The notes below the pieces were generated by a model. The model was not told the origin of the DNA and ran no database searches. It saw only the letters and a program-made list of their open reading frames with translations. From NCBI RefSeq assembly GCF_030409325.1, contig NZ_JAUFPR010000008.1, positions 1 through 64,000 on the forward strand: a stretch of 64,000 nt of DNA. Reading direction: 5' to 3'. Position 1 is the first letter of the stretch, and each line of letters opens with the position of its first letter. The position numbers and the translations under genes are program-made. The stretch is from Mucilaginibacter aquaedulcis (GTDB taxonomy: Bacteria; Bacteroidota; Bacteroidia; Sphingobacteriales; Sphingobacteriaceae). Positions 35,188 through 44,124 of the stretch are shown here, piece by piece.

Positions 35188-35254
35188 GCCTGCTTAACAA
35201 GTAATTGAGCAGGTTGTTTAAAAACCGTATAGCTGCAAGAGGAATAGAGGGTGT

Positions 35255-35674
35255 TCAGGCCGGATATTTCTCTTTCAGGTATTTTACGGAAGCGGTGGCT
35301 ATGTTGCGCAGCACATCTGTATTAATATCCTGTAGCTTCTTAATGCGGATGCATCCTCCGTCGGTTTTGTATTTACCCAGATTGGCAAGCAGTGCCTCCC
35401 GTTCTTCGGGGTTTTGCATCAGGTAAATTGAAATTTCGGCTTTACGGGGAGAAAAACCAACCATGGGTGCATCGCCTTCGCGGCCGCTTTCATACTTATA
35501 ATGATAACTGCCAAAACCCACAATTGCCGGGCCCCACATTTTGGCTTTGTATCCGGTTTGCTCTTCCATGATCTCCACCAGTTTAAAACTGTCGGTACGT
35601 TTGGTATCATCAGCTACAGCATTCAGAAAATCAGTGACGCTGCCTGTGTTTTCAGTTGTTTTGTTCTGGGCCAT
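35255..35674 (-). CDS. DUF1801 domain protein
   Basis: The 139-residue protein matches the YdhG/DUF1801 fold: MWGPAIVGFGSYHYKYESG, PMVGFSPRKAEISIYL and GKYKTDGGCIRIKKL. The biochemical role of the family is unknown; members are small cytoplasmic stand-alone proteins. It may be co-transcribed with the GH15 gene. Confidence 0.88.
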   Translation of the reverse strand: MAQNKTTENTGSVTDFLNAVADDTKRTDSFKLVEIMEEQTGYKAKMWGPAIVGFGSYHYKYESGREGDAPMVGFSPRKAEISIYLMQNPEEREALLANLGKYKTDGGCIRIKKLQDINTDVLRNIATASVKYLKEKYPA

Positions 35675-35840
35675 GGCGTTATATTTATGTTGATGGGGGT
35701 TTGATACATAAATATAAGAGTTTAATAGCTAATGCTAAATACAGACACGGTAGTCTTGAGATTAGAAGCATAAAAGTCCGGAGTTGGAGACTTCGGACAG
35801 CGGCCACTTACATGAATTAAAATGAATTTAAAAGCGAGGG

Positions 35841-35970
35841 CTGTGCGATTCCCTCCCCCGGGAGGGTGTAGGGAGGGGTTTCGTCAATGGGATTTTTAAA
35901 AAGCCGCATAAACCCCTCCCTGCCACTGCACAATTACAACGCGCCCCTCCCCAAGGAGGGAATTGAAAAT
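35841..35970. repeat. CCCTCCC/GGAGGG inverted repeat
   Basis: TGTGCGATTCCCTCCCCCGG, GGAGGGTGTAGGGAGGGGTTT at the left, and AAACCCCTCCCTGCC then CCCCTCCCCAAGGAGGG at the right. Order and edge sequence match 10525-10635, so both are copies of one family. A diverged GACTTCGGA repeat sits just before it at 35776-35803. Together they fill the gap 35675-36011. Confidence 0.75.
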
Positions 35971-36011
35971 CTTCAGAATACCAACAATGGCGTAGGGCTA
36001 ACTATACTGAA

Positions 36012-37439
36012 TTACCTTAAAGTTGAATAATTAAAGAATTGCAATCTCCCGGTGCCGTTTATTTTTATGGTTTTGGTTTCATCAACACCGCGGGCGTTTT
36101 TCATGGTAATGGTAATCTGGTTTTCGCCTTTTTGCAATGGGATGCGGGCATAGGAAATGCTGGCAGGTAAGGTTTGCCAGTTACGGGTATCGGCCTTTTC
36201 AGATAGTAAACTATACAGCTGTACCCCATAACCAAGACCCTCTAACAATGAATTGTTTTTACCGTCGCCGCTTTTGGCACTTGCGCGTAAGGCGTACTCC
36301 GCGATTTTTTTAGTAGCCAGTCGGCTCAATACTTTGCCCATTTCGTTCAGCGTGCGTTGTTGCAGTGTTTTAAAGGCCAGTTCATTGATATCTTCTGCTT
36401 TTTGCAGTGGTATCTGGGTTTGGTTGGCGGTAATTACAGCGCTCGAAAAATAAGGAGTTTGTGCCACGTATTTTGGCCAGGCCACACGCAAACTCTCTAC
36501 CGATTTCGTGTTAACCCTATTTCTATCACCATTGTAATAGAAGGGAAGCACCAGGCCACCTGCCGCATCGGTAAAAAACAGATCGCCATCGCTATTCCTG
36601 ATCAGGCTAAAAAACAGATCGACCTGTGTTTTAACCGGGGCAAGGCCATTTTCCCAAAAGAATATCAGGTCGCCGCCTTCACTTGGTTTTTGAGGTTGAT
36701 AGGCGATGCCAAACGTTTTTTCAAACTGGTCGGCCTCGGTTGTAAAGCCATTCAACGATGCCGTACGGATCACATCCTGCTGTAAGCCTAATGGCATGGG
36801 CGTGCCATAATAAGTTTTATCAGGAGTCTTCAAATATATTTCGGCAGCGTTACGATATGAAATAAAGGCGTTGTTAATATCATTATTGCTTTCATAAAGC
36901 ATGCCTTGCAGCATAAGCGAAAACGCGTCATTACTGTAGCGTTTATCCTTATTGTTGAATTTATCGCCCTGCTCCTGAGCTTGCAGGGTGATGCGCCTGG
37001 CTTCAACTATAGCATCTTCAGTATTGTTCAGGTACAGATAATTGAGAGCCTTGTAGTAGTGGATCATGAATTTTTCAAAATCCTCACCTTTATACCTTTG
37101 CGACATTGGGTTCAGCAGCACACCAACAGCTTCGTCGGCGGTGCTTGTCAGGCCTTGCTCAAGCAGGGAATCTGCCTCATTAAAATATTTGTTACTGTTG
37201 TTATATTCTCCGTTCAGATGGGCCACACGACCTTTTTCCATCAAAAAAAGCAGTTGGTTACGCGGCTTTTGCAGCAGGCTGTTTTTGTCGAGCTCGGTTT
37301 CTGCCGCCTTATAGTTTCCGGCCGAAATATTTTTATAATACGGAATAATGCGGTCGTTATAAGATGCACAGCCCAACAAAAAAAGCATCAATCCTATTAC
37401 AGATGATGCCTGGAGAATATACCTGCGAATATTTATCAT
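36012..37439 (-). CDS. COG3014 family lipoprotein
   Basis: From the ATG at 37439 the product has 475 residues with a lipobox LLGC. A helical, TPR-like first half contains YYKALNYLYLNNTEDAIVEARR and SFMLQGMLYESNN-like repeats, followed by a beta-rich domain with WQTLPASISYARIPL near the end. This is the COG3014 lipoprotein family, often found next to LpoB. It likely sits on an outer or inner membrane leaflet facing the periplasm. The frame opens at 37475, but the signal peptide starts at 37439. It follows the lpoB-like gene by 62 bases. Confidence 0.82.
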   Translation of the reverse strand: MINIRRYILQASSVIGLMLFLLGCASYNDRIIPYYKNISAGNYKAAETELDKNSLLQKPRNQLLFLMEKGRVAHLNGEYNNSNKYFNEADSLLEQGLTSTADEAVGVLLNPMSQRYKGEDFEKFMIHYYKALNYLYLNNTEDAIVEARRITLQAQEQGDKFNNKDKRYSNDAFSLMLQGMLYESNNDINNAFISYRNAAEIYLKTPDKTYYGTPMPLGLQQDVIRTASLNGFTTEADQFEKTFGIAYQPQKPSEGGDLIFFWENGLAPVKTQVDLFFSLIRNSDGDLFFTDAAGGLVLPFYYNGDRNRVNTKSVESLRVAWPKYVAQTPYFSSAVITANQTQIPLQKAEDINELAFKTLQQRTLNEMGKVLSRLATKKIAEYALRASAKSGDGKNNSLLEGLGYGVQLYSLLSEKADTRNWQTLPASISYARIPLQKGENQITITMKNARGVDETKTIKINGTGRLQFFNYSTLR

Positions 37440-37501
37440 TATGAAATATAAATTGCCCCGAACAATGGGTTGCAAGGTTCAGGGCAATGAAAAATGCTGG
37501 A

Positions 37502-38095
37502 TCAGTTTTTAACGTACTTGGCTATTTTCTTTTCTCCAATCCAAACTACTTCATTGGTTTGGATATTGGTAAGCTCCAGGTTTACCTGGTAATAAACCAC
37601 TTTTTGACGTTTGTGCGCATCAACTATAGAATTGATAGAGCCCTGCAGTATGTAATCGGCACCGCTTTCCAAACCAAATTTTTTCATACTTGAAACAGTA
37701 GCATTGGTTTGCTGATCTGCTTTCTCAGCACGCAGTTCTTCACGTTTTTTGCCGCCCTGTACCAAACGAACTTTTTGAGTTTGAATAAACGCGCTTTCTA
37801 CATCTTTCACAAATGTTTCGGCATCAATATGCTCGTGGCTTTTATTTTGAACAAAGCCTACAATAACCACAGGTTTTTTGCCCTGATGTTCTTCCTGATG
37901 GGTGTTTATCCAGCCGGCGTTTAATATTTTGTCTGTTAGGTCGGCAGCAACCATTCTGGAGTCGCTGTTATTCCAGTTTCCGCTGATATCTATGGTTTCG
38001 TCTGTGCTTACGCGGGTAACCTGCCTTGAGCATGATGCAATAAGCATCCCTGAAACTGCAATTGCAGCTATTGTTACGAGTTTATTTAATTTCAT
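37502..38095 (-). CDS. LpoB-like penicillin-binding protein activator lipoprotein
   Basis: The 197-residue lipoprotein has lipobox IASC (Cys22), then the COG3417 domain: KPVVIVGFVQNKSHEHID, FVKDVESAFIQTQKVRLV and GADYILQGSINSIVD ending in VVWIGEKKIAKYVKN. In E. coli LpoB reaches from the outer membrane to stimulate PBP1b; a similar cell-wall role is inferred here. It is the middle gene of a three-gene minus-strand unit. Confidence 0.88.
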   Translation of the reverse strand: MKLNKLVTIAAIAVSGMLIASCSRQVTRVSTDETIDISGNWNNSDSRMVAADLTDKILNAGWINTHQEEHQGKKPVVIVGFVQNKSHEHIDAETFVKDVESAFIQTQKVRLVQGGKKREELRAEKADQQTNATVSSMKKFGLESGADYILQGSINSIVDAHKRQKVVYYQVNLELTNIQTNEVVWIGEKKIAKYVKN

Positions 38096-38150
38096 TTGTG
38101 TTTGTTCGTGTGGTTTTTATGATGTTTTAGATTGTATTAGGTGTAAATTG

Positions 38151-38579
38151 TTACCAGCCATAGCCAATACCAATGCTGGCCCGGCCTCCCCAGCGGCCGC
38201 CGCCCCAACCGCCCCAGCGGTTTCCGTAACCACCACCCCAACCATAGCCAAAGCTGCTATATGGGTATGAATAGCCACCATAAAGGCTCCATGATGGCGA
38301 ATAATCATATCCGTTCAGACGCTCCTGGTGCCTCCACTCGCGGTTTTGCTGGCGACGCTCCAATTTGGCCTCATACCAGTCATAAGCCTTATATGTATTT
38401 TGAATTGTAGTGCCATGCAGGCTGTTCAAAGTGTCTGCATTCCTGACATATTTATACTCGCTTTCCAGATACCTTGGGTTTTGATCTGGAGCCAGTTTGG
38501 CGGTTTGCTGGGCATGTACAACCCCGCTATAAAAACTACTGATGAGCAAGCTGGCAATGATTATTAATTTCCTTTGCAT
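38151..38579 (-). CDS. secreted Gly/Tyr/Trp-rich small protein
   Basis: The 142-residue protein has a signal peptide (cleavage near VHAQ) and a helical charged middle (YDWYEAKLERRQQNREWRHQ). The C-terminal ~50 residues are built of GYGWGGGYGNRWGGWGGGRW-type repeats. No enzyme motif is present. It heads the unit with the LpoB-like and COG3014 lipoproteins and may be an envelope-associated low-complexity protein. A minus-strand -7 box TATTTTTG lies at 38599-38606. Confidence 0.7.
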   Translation of the reverse strand: MQRKLIIIASLLISSFYSGVVHAQQTAKLAPDQNPRYLESEYKYVRNADTLNSLHGTTIQNTYKAYDWYEAKLERRQQNREWRHQERLNGYDYSPSWSLYGGYSYPYSSFGYGWGGGYGNRWGGWGGGRWGGRASIGIGYGW

Positions 38580-38809
38580 GACTTTAAATTATATATAGCA
38601 AAAATAAGCAAAAACTATGCGCATGTATGTAAGCAAAGTTGACACACAGTCATTTATTTAACTTTTTTTAACCTAAAAGTGGCATATTAAATAAGTAAAA
38701 ACGCAGGTATGGTCTTACTGTGAATAACTGCTGCTTTGTTTGACTGATATTTTTGCAAATGGATTAATCAAGTACGAAATTTTAGCTAAGCGGGGATATT
38801 TCAAAAATA

Positions 38810-38840
38810 AACGCCCTGCAACGGAGGATTGCAGGGCGTT
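38810..38840 (-). terminator. terminator after PHP metallohydrolase
   Basis: AACGCCCTGCAA and TTGCAGGGCGTT form a perfect 12-bp stem with a 7-base loop. On the minus strand it is followed by TTTATTTTTG. Confidence 0.85.
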
Positions 38841-38864
38841 CATGTTCTTAATTTTATTCAGAGG

Positions 38865-40094
38865 TTAAAAATTCGGATCGAAATTGAAGTAAATAGGATT
38901 TGATAAGCCAACCATATTACCACTCAATGCAGCCGATTCAGGAACTTGTGGATAGGCTGTAGGGGGGCCTTCTACAGTAACACGGTAATAGCTGCGGCCA
39001 ATTGTTGCCGGCGTATCGGTAAATTCAACAGTTGGTGCTTTACCGGTAGCTTTAAAAGTACCAAAGGGGTTGCCATCTTTAACAACATTAACGGTATATG
39101 TTGCGTCGGCAACGGTGTTACCTGTTATCTGCACACGGAACTTTACGGGTTTACCGGTGGCTTTAATATTGTCGCCCATCATCATATCCATTCTGCCATC
39201 CTGGTTAATATCTGCATAAAATTCAACACGAGGGGCATAAGGGTTTGAGCTTACACAAACACGGCCGTTGGTAAGCGCGTCAATAATAGCCTGCGAAGTA
39301 CGTGCCGTTGCATATACCCATGTAGTTGGGGTGCCCACATAATTGGCTTTAGTCTGGTAGCTGTTTTTGGTTGCCTTATCAGGGCTGTCGGGAACGCCGT
39401 GGTGAGCATCGCTCCCGCCGCGGCCAGTAAGTTTACGGCCCGATGAAAGCATATCATCCCATATCATAATGGCATTGGCATTTTTAGGCCATACCGCAGA
39501 GTTCCACACTTCAATAGAGTTAACCATATCGTAAGAATATCCGAAATGATCTTTTCCACTGGGGTGATTGGCTGAAAGGTGAACACCAAGCTCTTTTTTA
39601 ACTGCCCCTACAACTACGTCGCGCTGATCACGAACGTCATACAACCGTTGATGATCATATGGCTGTGCCGAAAATACGTTACCGTGGCCTCGGGTGGTTG
39701 TCCACTCGGCACCATAAAGCAACAGGAGTGAATCATCTGATTTGAAATCAGGATCTGTCCAGGTATTGTGTGCAACATCGCCATCAACGTGGTTATCATG
39801 ATCAGTGATACAGATGTAATCCATACCTACAGACTTTGAAAAGGCAATTATTTTTGAAACCGGGTTGTTAGACGATTCTTTACTATGGCTGGAGTGCAGG
39901 TGAAGTTCGCCTTTTAGCCATACACCGTTGCTAAGGCTGGCAACGGGTGGTAGTATACCTAATTCTGTAGGTTCCCAGGGGCTTTTGTGCTTTGATTGCT
40001 CCTGCGCGTTGCTGCTTATGCAAGCCGTCATGATAACAATCAATCCGGCGAAGGCCCTGCTGATAAACGGGCTCATTTTTCTTTTGAATAACAT
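38865..40094 (-). CDS. CehA/McbA-type PHP-fold metallohydrolase, exported
   Basis: From the ATG at 40094 (MLFKRKMSPFISRAFAGLIV, signal peptide ending near SNAQ) the product has 409 residues. Metal-site motifs of the PHP family are ELHLHSSHSKES, ITDHDNH, HLSANHP and GGSDAHHG. The C-terminus is a beta-sandwich-like domain. CehA/McbA relatives hydrolyse ester, carbamate or phosphoester bonds; the substrate here is unknown. It is a single-gene unit with a strong terminator. Confidence 0.85.
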   Translation of the reverse strand: MLFKRKMSPFISRAFAGLIVIMTACISSNAQEQSKHKSPWEPTELGILPPVASLSNGVWLKGELHLHSSHSKESSNNPVSKIIAFSKSVGMDYICITDHDNHVDGDVAHNTWTDPDFKSDDSLLLLYGAEWTTTRGHGNVFSAQPYDHQRLYDVRDQRDVVVGAVKKELGVHLSANHPSGKDHFGYSYDMVNSIEVWNSAVWPKNANAIMIWDDMLSSGRKLTGRGGSDAHHGVPDSPDKATKNSYQTKANYVGTPTTWVYATARTSQAIIDALTNGRVCVSSNPYAPRVEFYADINQDGRMDMMMGDNIKATGKPVKFRVQITGNTVADATYTVNVVKDGNPFGTFKATGKAPTVEFTDTPATIGRSYYRVTVEGPPTAYPQVPESAALSGNMVGLSNPIYFNFDPNF

Positions 40095-40197
40095 AAATTT
40101 TAGTGGGTAATACATTTCGGCAGGCAACATACCCCACTGATATTAACAGAGCATTAAGTGCAGGAAAATGAAGTATAAATGTGACAAAGCGGGATGT

Positions 40198-40608
40198 TTA
40201 TTCAGTGTAAAAATGAACGGCAGGGGCGGGTGCCCAGCTACTGATACCGTTAGTAGTAAGTATGTTGAATTTTTCGCTTGTGCCGCCCAACTCCCCGCAA
40301 TATCTGCTAAATACTACCGAAGCAATTTTGTTATGCCTTATAACGTATGAGCAAAGTATACAAGGTTCTGCATTTGAATATAATGTTGCTCCCTCACATG
40401 TACCATGTTTTTGAACGGCATCTAAAATGGCCACTACTTCGGCATGGCGGGTAACATCTTTAAACTGGCGGCTTTTTTCGTAGCCCTCGCCTATAATTTC
40501 ACCGTTATGTACAATTACGCTGCCTACCGCGCTTTCTCCCTGTGCCGCCGCTATCGAAGCCAACTCAAGACAACGATCCATATATATTTTATGCGTGTTG
40601 CTATCCAT
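40198..40608 (-). CDS. nucleoside (cytidine/guanine-type) deaminase
   Basis: The 136-residue zinc deaminase has HAE in VTRHAEVVAIL and the zinc Cys pair in EPCILCSYVIR. It is a paralogue of the TadA-family gene at 9996 but without the basic C-terminus. The NILTTNGISSWAPAPAVHFY end fits nucleobase/nucleoside deaminases. Substrate not determined. Confidence 0.85.
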   Translation of the reverse strand: MDSNTHKIYMDRCLELASIAAAQGESAVGSVIVHNGEIIGEGYEKSRQFKDVTRHAEVVAILDAVQKHGTCEGATLYSNAEPCILCSYVIRHNKIASVVFSRYCGELGGTSEKFNILTTNGISSWAPAPAVHFYTE

Positions 40609-40711
40609 AGCAGGTACTCAGTGCAGGCTTAAATGTTTTAGTAAAGGTATTAAAAATGCTAAAAACCTGTCATTGATAACAAAGTATCAATAACAGGTTT
40701 TTATGGTGATG

Positions 40712-41584
40712 TTATTTTCCTGTTTTTTTATCAAGGAATTGCCTTATAGTATCGGCAATTTCAATACCGTTGCTTTCTAAAGCAAAGTGACCGGCATCGT
40801 ACAGGTGATATTCCAGGTTTTTGATGTCTTTTTTGTAAGCCTCGGCACCGGCAACCGGGAAAATATAATCGTTTTTGCCGTAAACGATCAGCATTTCAGG
40901 ATTGTAGGTGCGGAAGTATTGCTGCCATTTTGGATACAGGTCAACATTGGTGCGATAATCATAAAACATATCCAACTGGATCTGGTCGTTTTCTGGTCTT
41001 TCCAGGTGGCGCAGGTCAATTTCCCAATTATCCGGGCTGATCACGCTTTCATCGGGCACACCATGAGTATATTGCCATTTTAAGCCATTGGCATCATGAA
41101 ATGTTCTTAATGTAGCTTCGGCTTCTTTATCATTTTTGTTTTTCCAGTAAGCTTTGATGGGGTCCCAGAAAGCTTCCAGGCCTTCATCGTAGGCACAACC
41201 GTTTTGAACAATCAGGGTTTCAATTCTTTCAGGATGATTTGACGCGATGCGCCATCCTACAGGTGCGCCGTAATCCATCAGGTATAAGCTGTATTTTTTG
41301 ATGTTGAGCTGATTCAACACTTCCTGCACTATCACTGAATAGTTTTCAAAAGTGTAAGAGAATTCGGCAATAGGAGGCTGCTCGCTTCTGCCATAGCCCG
41401 GGTAATCAGGTGCTATCAGATGATATTTGTCAGACAGATCATTGATCAGGTTTCTGAACATGTGCGATGAACTTGGATAGCCATGCAGTAATACCAATAC
41501 TGGTGCATCTTTTGGCCCTGCTTCACGATAGAAGATGTTCACTCCATTGATGTTAATGTAGTGATGCTGTGTTTGATTTTTCAT
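40712..41584 (-). CDS. alpha/beta hydrolase (epoxide hydrolase / haloalkane dehalogenase-like)
   Basis: The 290-residue protein has the oxyanion motif HGYPSSSHMFRNLI, PDYPGYGRSEQP, and an aspartate nucleophile in YLMDYGAPVGWRIA. The Asp nucleophile places it with epoxide hydrolases and dehalogenases rather than Ser esterases. The catalytic His is in YDAGHFALES. A 30-bp perfect palindrome 40 bases upstream and a TetR gene behind it show it is the regulated target gene. Confidence 0.88.
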   Translation of the reverse strand: MKNQTQHHYININGVNIFYREAGPKDAPVLVLLHGYPSSSHMFRNLINDLSDKYHLIAPDYPGYGRSEQPPIAEFSYTFENYSVIVQEVLNQLNIKKYSLYLMDYGAPVGWRIASNHPERIETLIVQNGCAYDEGLEAFWDPIKAYWKNKNDKEAEATLRTFHDANGLKWQYTHGVPDESVISPDNWEIDLRHLERPENDQIQLDMFYDYRTNVDLYPKWQQYFRTYNPEMLIVYGKNDYIFPVAGAEAYKKDIKNLEYHLYDAGHFALESNGIEIADTIRQFLDKKTGK

Positions 41585-41623
41585 GTTGTTTGAATTTTAA
41601 GTTATGTTAGTAATTGTTTTGAT

Positions 41624-41653
41624 TTTATTTTACCGAACGTTCGGTAAAATAAA
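41624..41653. promoter_or_regulatory. TetR-type operator, perfect 30-bp palindrome
   Basis: The core TTACCGAACGTTCGGTAA extends without mismatch to 30 bp. It lies between the tetR stop and the hydrolase start, on the hydrolase promoter. Confidence 0.8.
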
Positions 41654-41729
41654 TGAAGTTAAAAAGTTTGTTTTTATAATTAGTACACTCATGCTGTCAT
41701 TAATATAACATTGAGTGATATTGGTTAAA

Positions 41730-42290
41730 TCATGCTGCTAATAATTCAGGTATTTGGGCCAGGCTGTTTTTAAAATAACTTTTATCACCGGTAGCACCGG
41801 CCAGTACAAGGGAACCCTGAATTAACGGGGTTATAAGCTTAGCTTGCTGCTTTGCTGCTTTTGGCGATAAACCCATATCAATGGCAATATCTATAAAAGC
41901 ATCGGCCAGCAGGTTAAAACAGTTGCTTACCTTTTCTTTAAATGCGTTGGCATCTGTGCCTACGGTTAATGTTCTGAGCAGACAGTTATTTTCGCCTCCG
42001 TTGTACAATTCATCAATAGCGGCAATAACCTTTTTAAGCCTGCTTTCGGGTTTCAGATTTTTATTGGCCGATACCGAAACAATATTTTGCAGAATCCATC
42101 CCTCAACAATACTTAGGGCGTATTGTGCCATTTCCCTTTTTCCATCAGGAAAACGGTGATATAAGCTGGCCTTTTTTAATCCTGTTGCCTGGGCAAGCAC
42201 CTCCATAGAAGCGCCATCGTACCCCAACTCGCTGAAGGTTTCAAACAGCTTCATATCTACATTTTCAGGATCAACTTTTTGAGTTCGCAT
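41730..42290 (-). CDS. TetR/AcrR-family repressor
   Basis: The 186-residue protein has an N-terminal helix-turn-helix (LFETFSELGYDGASMEVLAQ, then ATGLKKASLYHRFPDGKREM) and a helical ligand-binding domain. Together with the matched palindromes at 41624 and 42511 it probably represses the hydrolase downstream and perhaps itself. It is co-directional with the hydrolase, 145 bases upstream. Confidence 0.9.
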   Translation of the reverse strand: MRTQKVDPENVDMKLFETFSELGYDGASMEVLAQATGLKKASLYHRFPDGKREMAQYALSIVEGWILQNIVSVSANKNLKPESRLKKVIAAIDELYNGGENNCLLRTLTVGTDANAFKEKVSNCFNLLADAFIDIAIDMGLSPKAAKQQAKLITPLIQGSLVLAGATGDKSYFKNSLAQIPELLAA

Positions 42291-42510
42291 ATCTTATAAT
42301 AGGTGTTTAAATATAAAAGGTTCTGTTATTATGAGCTATCCTGTTTTTACAGGCGCTCATTTTAGCAGGCCCTGCAGCTTTATTCATATTAAAATAGGTG
42401 AGCTTTTTTTAACTGCTACGGGCAATACTTTTAAATGGTTGCTTATAATCAGTATGTTAAAACTTCTAACCGTATTTTTCATCAATAATGCATTTAAATC
42501 ATGAATCAAA

Positions 42511-42530
42511 TTTACTGAACGTTCGGTAAA
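42511..42530. promoter_or_regulatory. second TetR-type operator
   Basis: TTTACTGAACGTTCGGTAAA is the same palindrome with one mismatched pair. It is 220 bases upstream of the tetR start and 24 bases before a 43-codon + strand frame at 42555-42686 that looks non-conserved. The rest of 42291-42772 shows no other feature. Confidence 0.65.
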
Positions 42531-42772
42531 ATAAAAATTATTTAAGCAATTACAATGAAAAGTACCATACATGCATTGGATAGTACCACAAATGAGGTTA
42601 TATGTGTATTTGATTGTTCAATCTGCATCTGTTTTGCATCGCCTGACCGAATATTGCCGCAACAAACTACCAATTGTGTGCTGTAGGTAAAATACGCAGT
42701 GGGGGCCTGTGTTATGCTTGTGATTCATCTATTTGTGCCTTATCTTTATTATATTAAAAAAGAGGAAGCTAT

Positions 42773-43264
42773 ATGAATACTGAAAAAGCCATTTTGGCCG
42801 GAGGATGCTTTTGGGGGGTGGAGGAATTGTTTAGGCAATATCCGGGTGTTGTTTCAACCGTAGTTGGATACACTGGTGGTGACGTGCCTAATGCTACTTA
42901 CCGCAACCACGGTACACATGCCGAAGGTATAGAAATTGAATTTGACCCATCAAAACTATCCTATCGCGGATTGCTTGAGTATTTTTTCCAGATACATGAC
43001 CCAACAACCCGCAACAGGCAAGGCAACGACATAGGTACCTCGTATCGTTCAGCTATTTTTTACCTGGATGAAACACAGCAGGAAACCGCCAAAGCCTTAA
43101 TTGCAGAAATGGAAGCATCTGGTAAATGGCCCGGTAAAATAGTAACAGAAGTTGTTCCGGCGGGTGATTTCTGGAACGCCGAAGTAGAACACCAGGATTA
43201 CCTGCAAAAGAACCCATATGGGTACACCTGCCATTTTGAAAGGCCCGACTGGAAATTGTATTGA
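42773..43264 (+). CDS. msrA: peptide methionine sulfoxide reductase A
   Basis: The 163-residue protein carries the catalytic Cys12 in GGCFWGVEELFRQ, the GYTGGDVPNATYRNHGTHAEG run and HQDYLQKNPYGYTCHF. It reduces methionine-S-sulfoxide with thioredoxin. It is a single-gene unit closed by a very strong terminator. Confidence 0.95.
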   Translation: MNTEKAILAGGCFWGVEELFRQYPGVVSTVVGYTGGDVPNATYRNHGTHAEGIEIEFDPSKLSYRGLLEYFFQIHDPTTRNRQGNDIGTSYRSAIFYLDETQQETAKALIAEMEASGKWPGKIVTEVVPAGDFWNAEVEHQDYLQKNPYGYTCHFERPDWKLY

Positions 43265-43308
43265 TAACTAAAATTCAAAATAGGTTATTTTACTATTTGA
43301 ATTTCTCA

Positions 43309-43347
43309 AAAAAAGCGGTTAAAACTGATCAGTTTTAACCGCTTTTT
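43309..43347 (+). terminator. terminator after msrA
   Basis: AAAGCGGTTAAAACT and AGTTTTAACCGCTTT form a perfect stem with GATC loop, A-run before and T-run after. Confidence 0.92.
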
Positions 43348-43445
43348 CTTTTTTTAGACAAAATTTCCACATTATTAAGACAGTTGAAAGATACTTGATT
43401 TTTCAGACTTAACCATTTCTTTACTTTGGGAACGTATTTTTGGGC

Positions 43446-44051
43446 ATGTTTTCAAGTAAGGTGTCAGTTAAAGGTGAGGATCTGGTTTTACTGCTTAAAC
43501 AAGGTAAACCCTACGCTTATGACAGGTTATACCAACTATATTGGAAAGAACTTTATTTAACGGCATACAATCGTGTAGGCGAAGAAGATATTGCAAAAGA
43601 CCTGGTGCAAAACCTCCTTATTGATGTTTGGAAAAGGCGTGATACACTCAACATCAAAGAAGACCTGAGTCGTTTTTTATTTGGGGCACTCAAACTCCAG
43701 ATCCTGAATTATTACCGGTCTGAAAGTATCAAACAAAAAGTTTTAGACAAAGTGCTTGAACGCATGCGCAACCTTTTTTCATCTATGGATGAATTGGCTT
43801 CTTATCGTGATATGGAGAAGGTGATTGCGGATGAAGTTTTGGAAATGCCGCATAACATGCAGCAGTCATTTCTGCTCAGAAGTGATAATCATAGCGTAAA
43901 AGAAATTGCCGGCGATCTTAACCTTGCCGAACAAACAGTATCAAATAATATTACCGAAGCGCTTAAAAGGCTGCGAAAAAGACTGGTAGCCGAATACCCC
44001 GACCGCCACATGGCCTGTTTTATCCTGATCTGTTACCTGCTTAATAATTAG
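43446..44051 (+). CDS. FecI-type ECF sigma factor
   Basis: The sigma factor is of the Bacteroidota sigma-70/ECF10-like type: region 2 at about 20-90 (AYDRLYQLYWKELYLTAYNR, DLVQNLLIDVWKRRD) and region 4 near the C-terminus (HSVKEIAGDLNLAEQTVSNN). The open frame starts with a TTG at 43440; the ATG at 43446 (MFSSKVSV) is preferred. A TATTTTTG box overlaps this start region and TTTACTTTGG lies upstream. It is followed by the anti-sigma gene fecR and the SusC/SusD pair, so it controls that uptake locus. Confidence 0.9.
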   Translation: MFSSKVSVKGEDLVLLLKQGKPYAYDRLYQLYWKELYLTAYNRVGEEDIAKDLVQNLLIDVWKRRDTLNIKEDLSRFLFGALKLQILNYYRSESIKQKVLDKVLERMRNLFSSMDELASYRDMEKVIADEVLEMPHNMQQSFLLRSDNHSVKEIAGDLNLAEQTVSNNITEALKRLRKRLVAEYPDRHMACFILICYLLNN

Positions 44052-44124
44052 TTAACGAAAGATTAACTCAAAATAGAAGTAGTAAGGCCCTGTTTGTGCA
44101 ACATAAGGTTAAATAGCACAAACT

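Noticed and set aside
36906..37406. 166-codon + strand frame opposite the COG3014 lipoprotein
   Set aside because: Shadow of a real gene; no family features, and the minus-strand lipoprotein is well supported.
42384..42572. 62-codon minus-strand frame upstream of tetR
   Set aside because: It spans the second TetR operator and shows no recognisable protein features.
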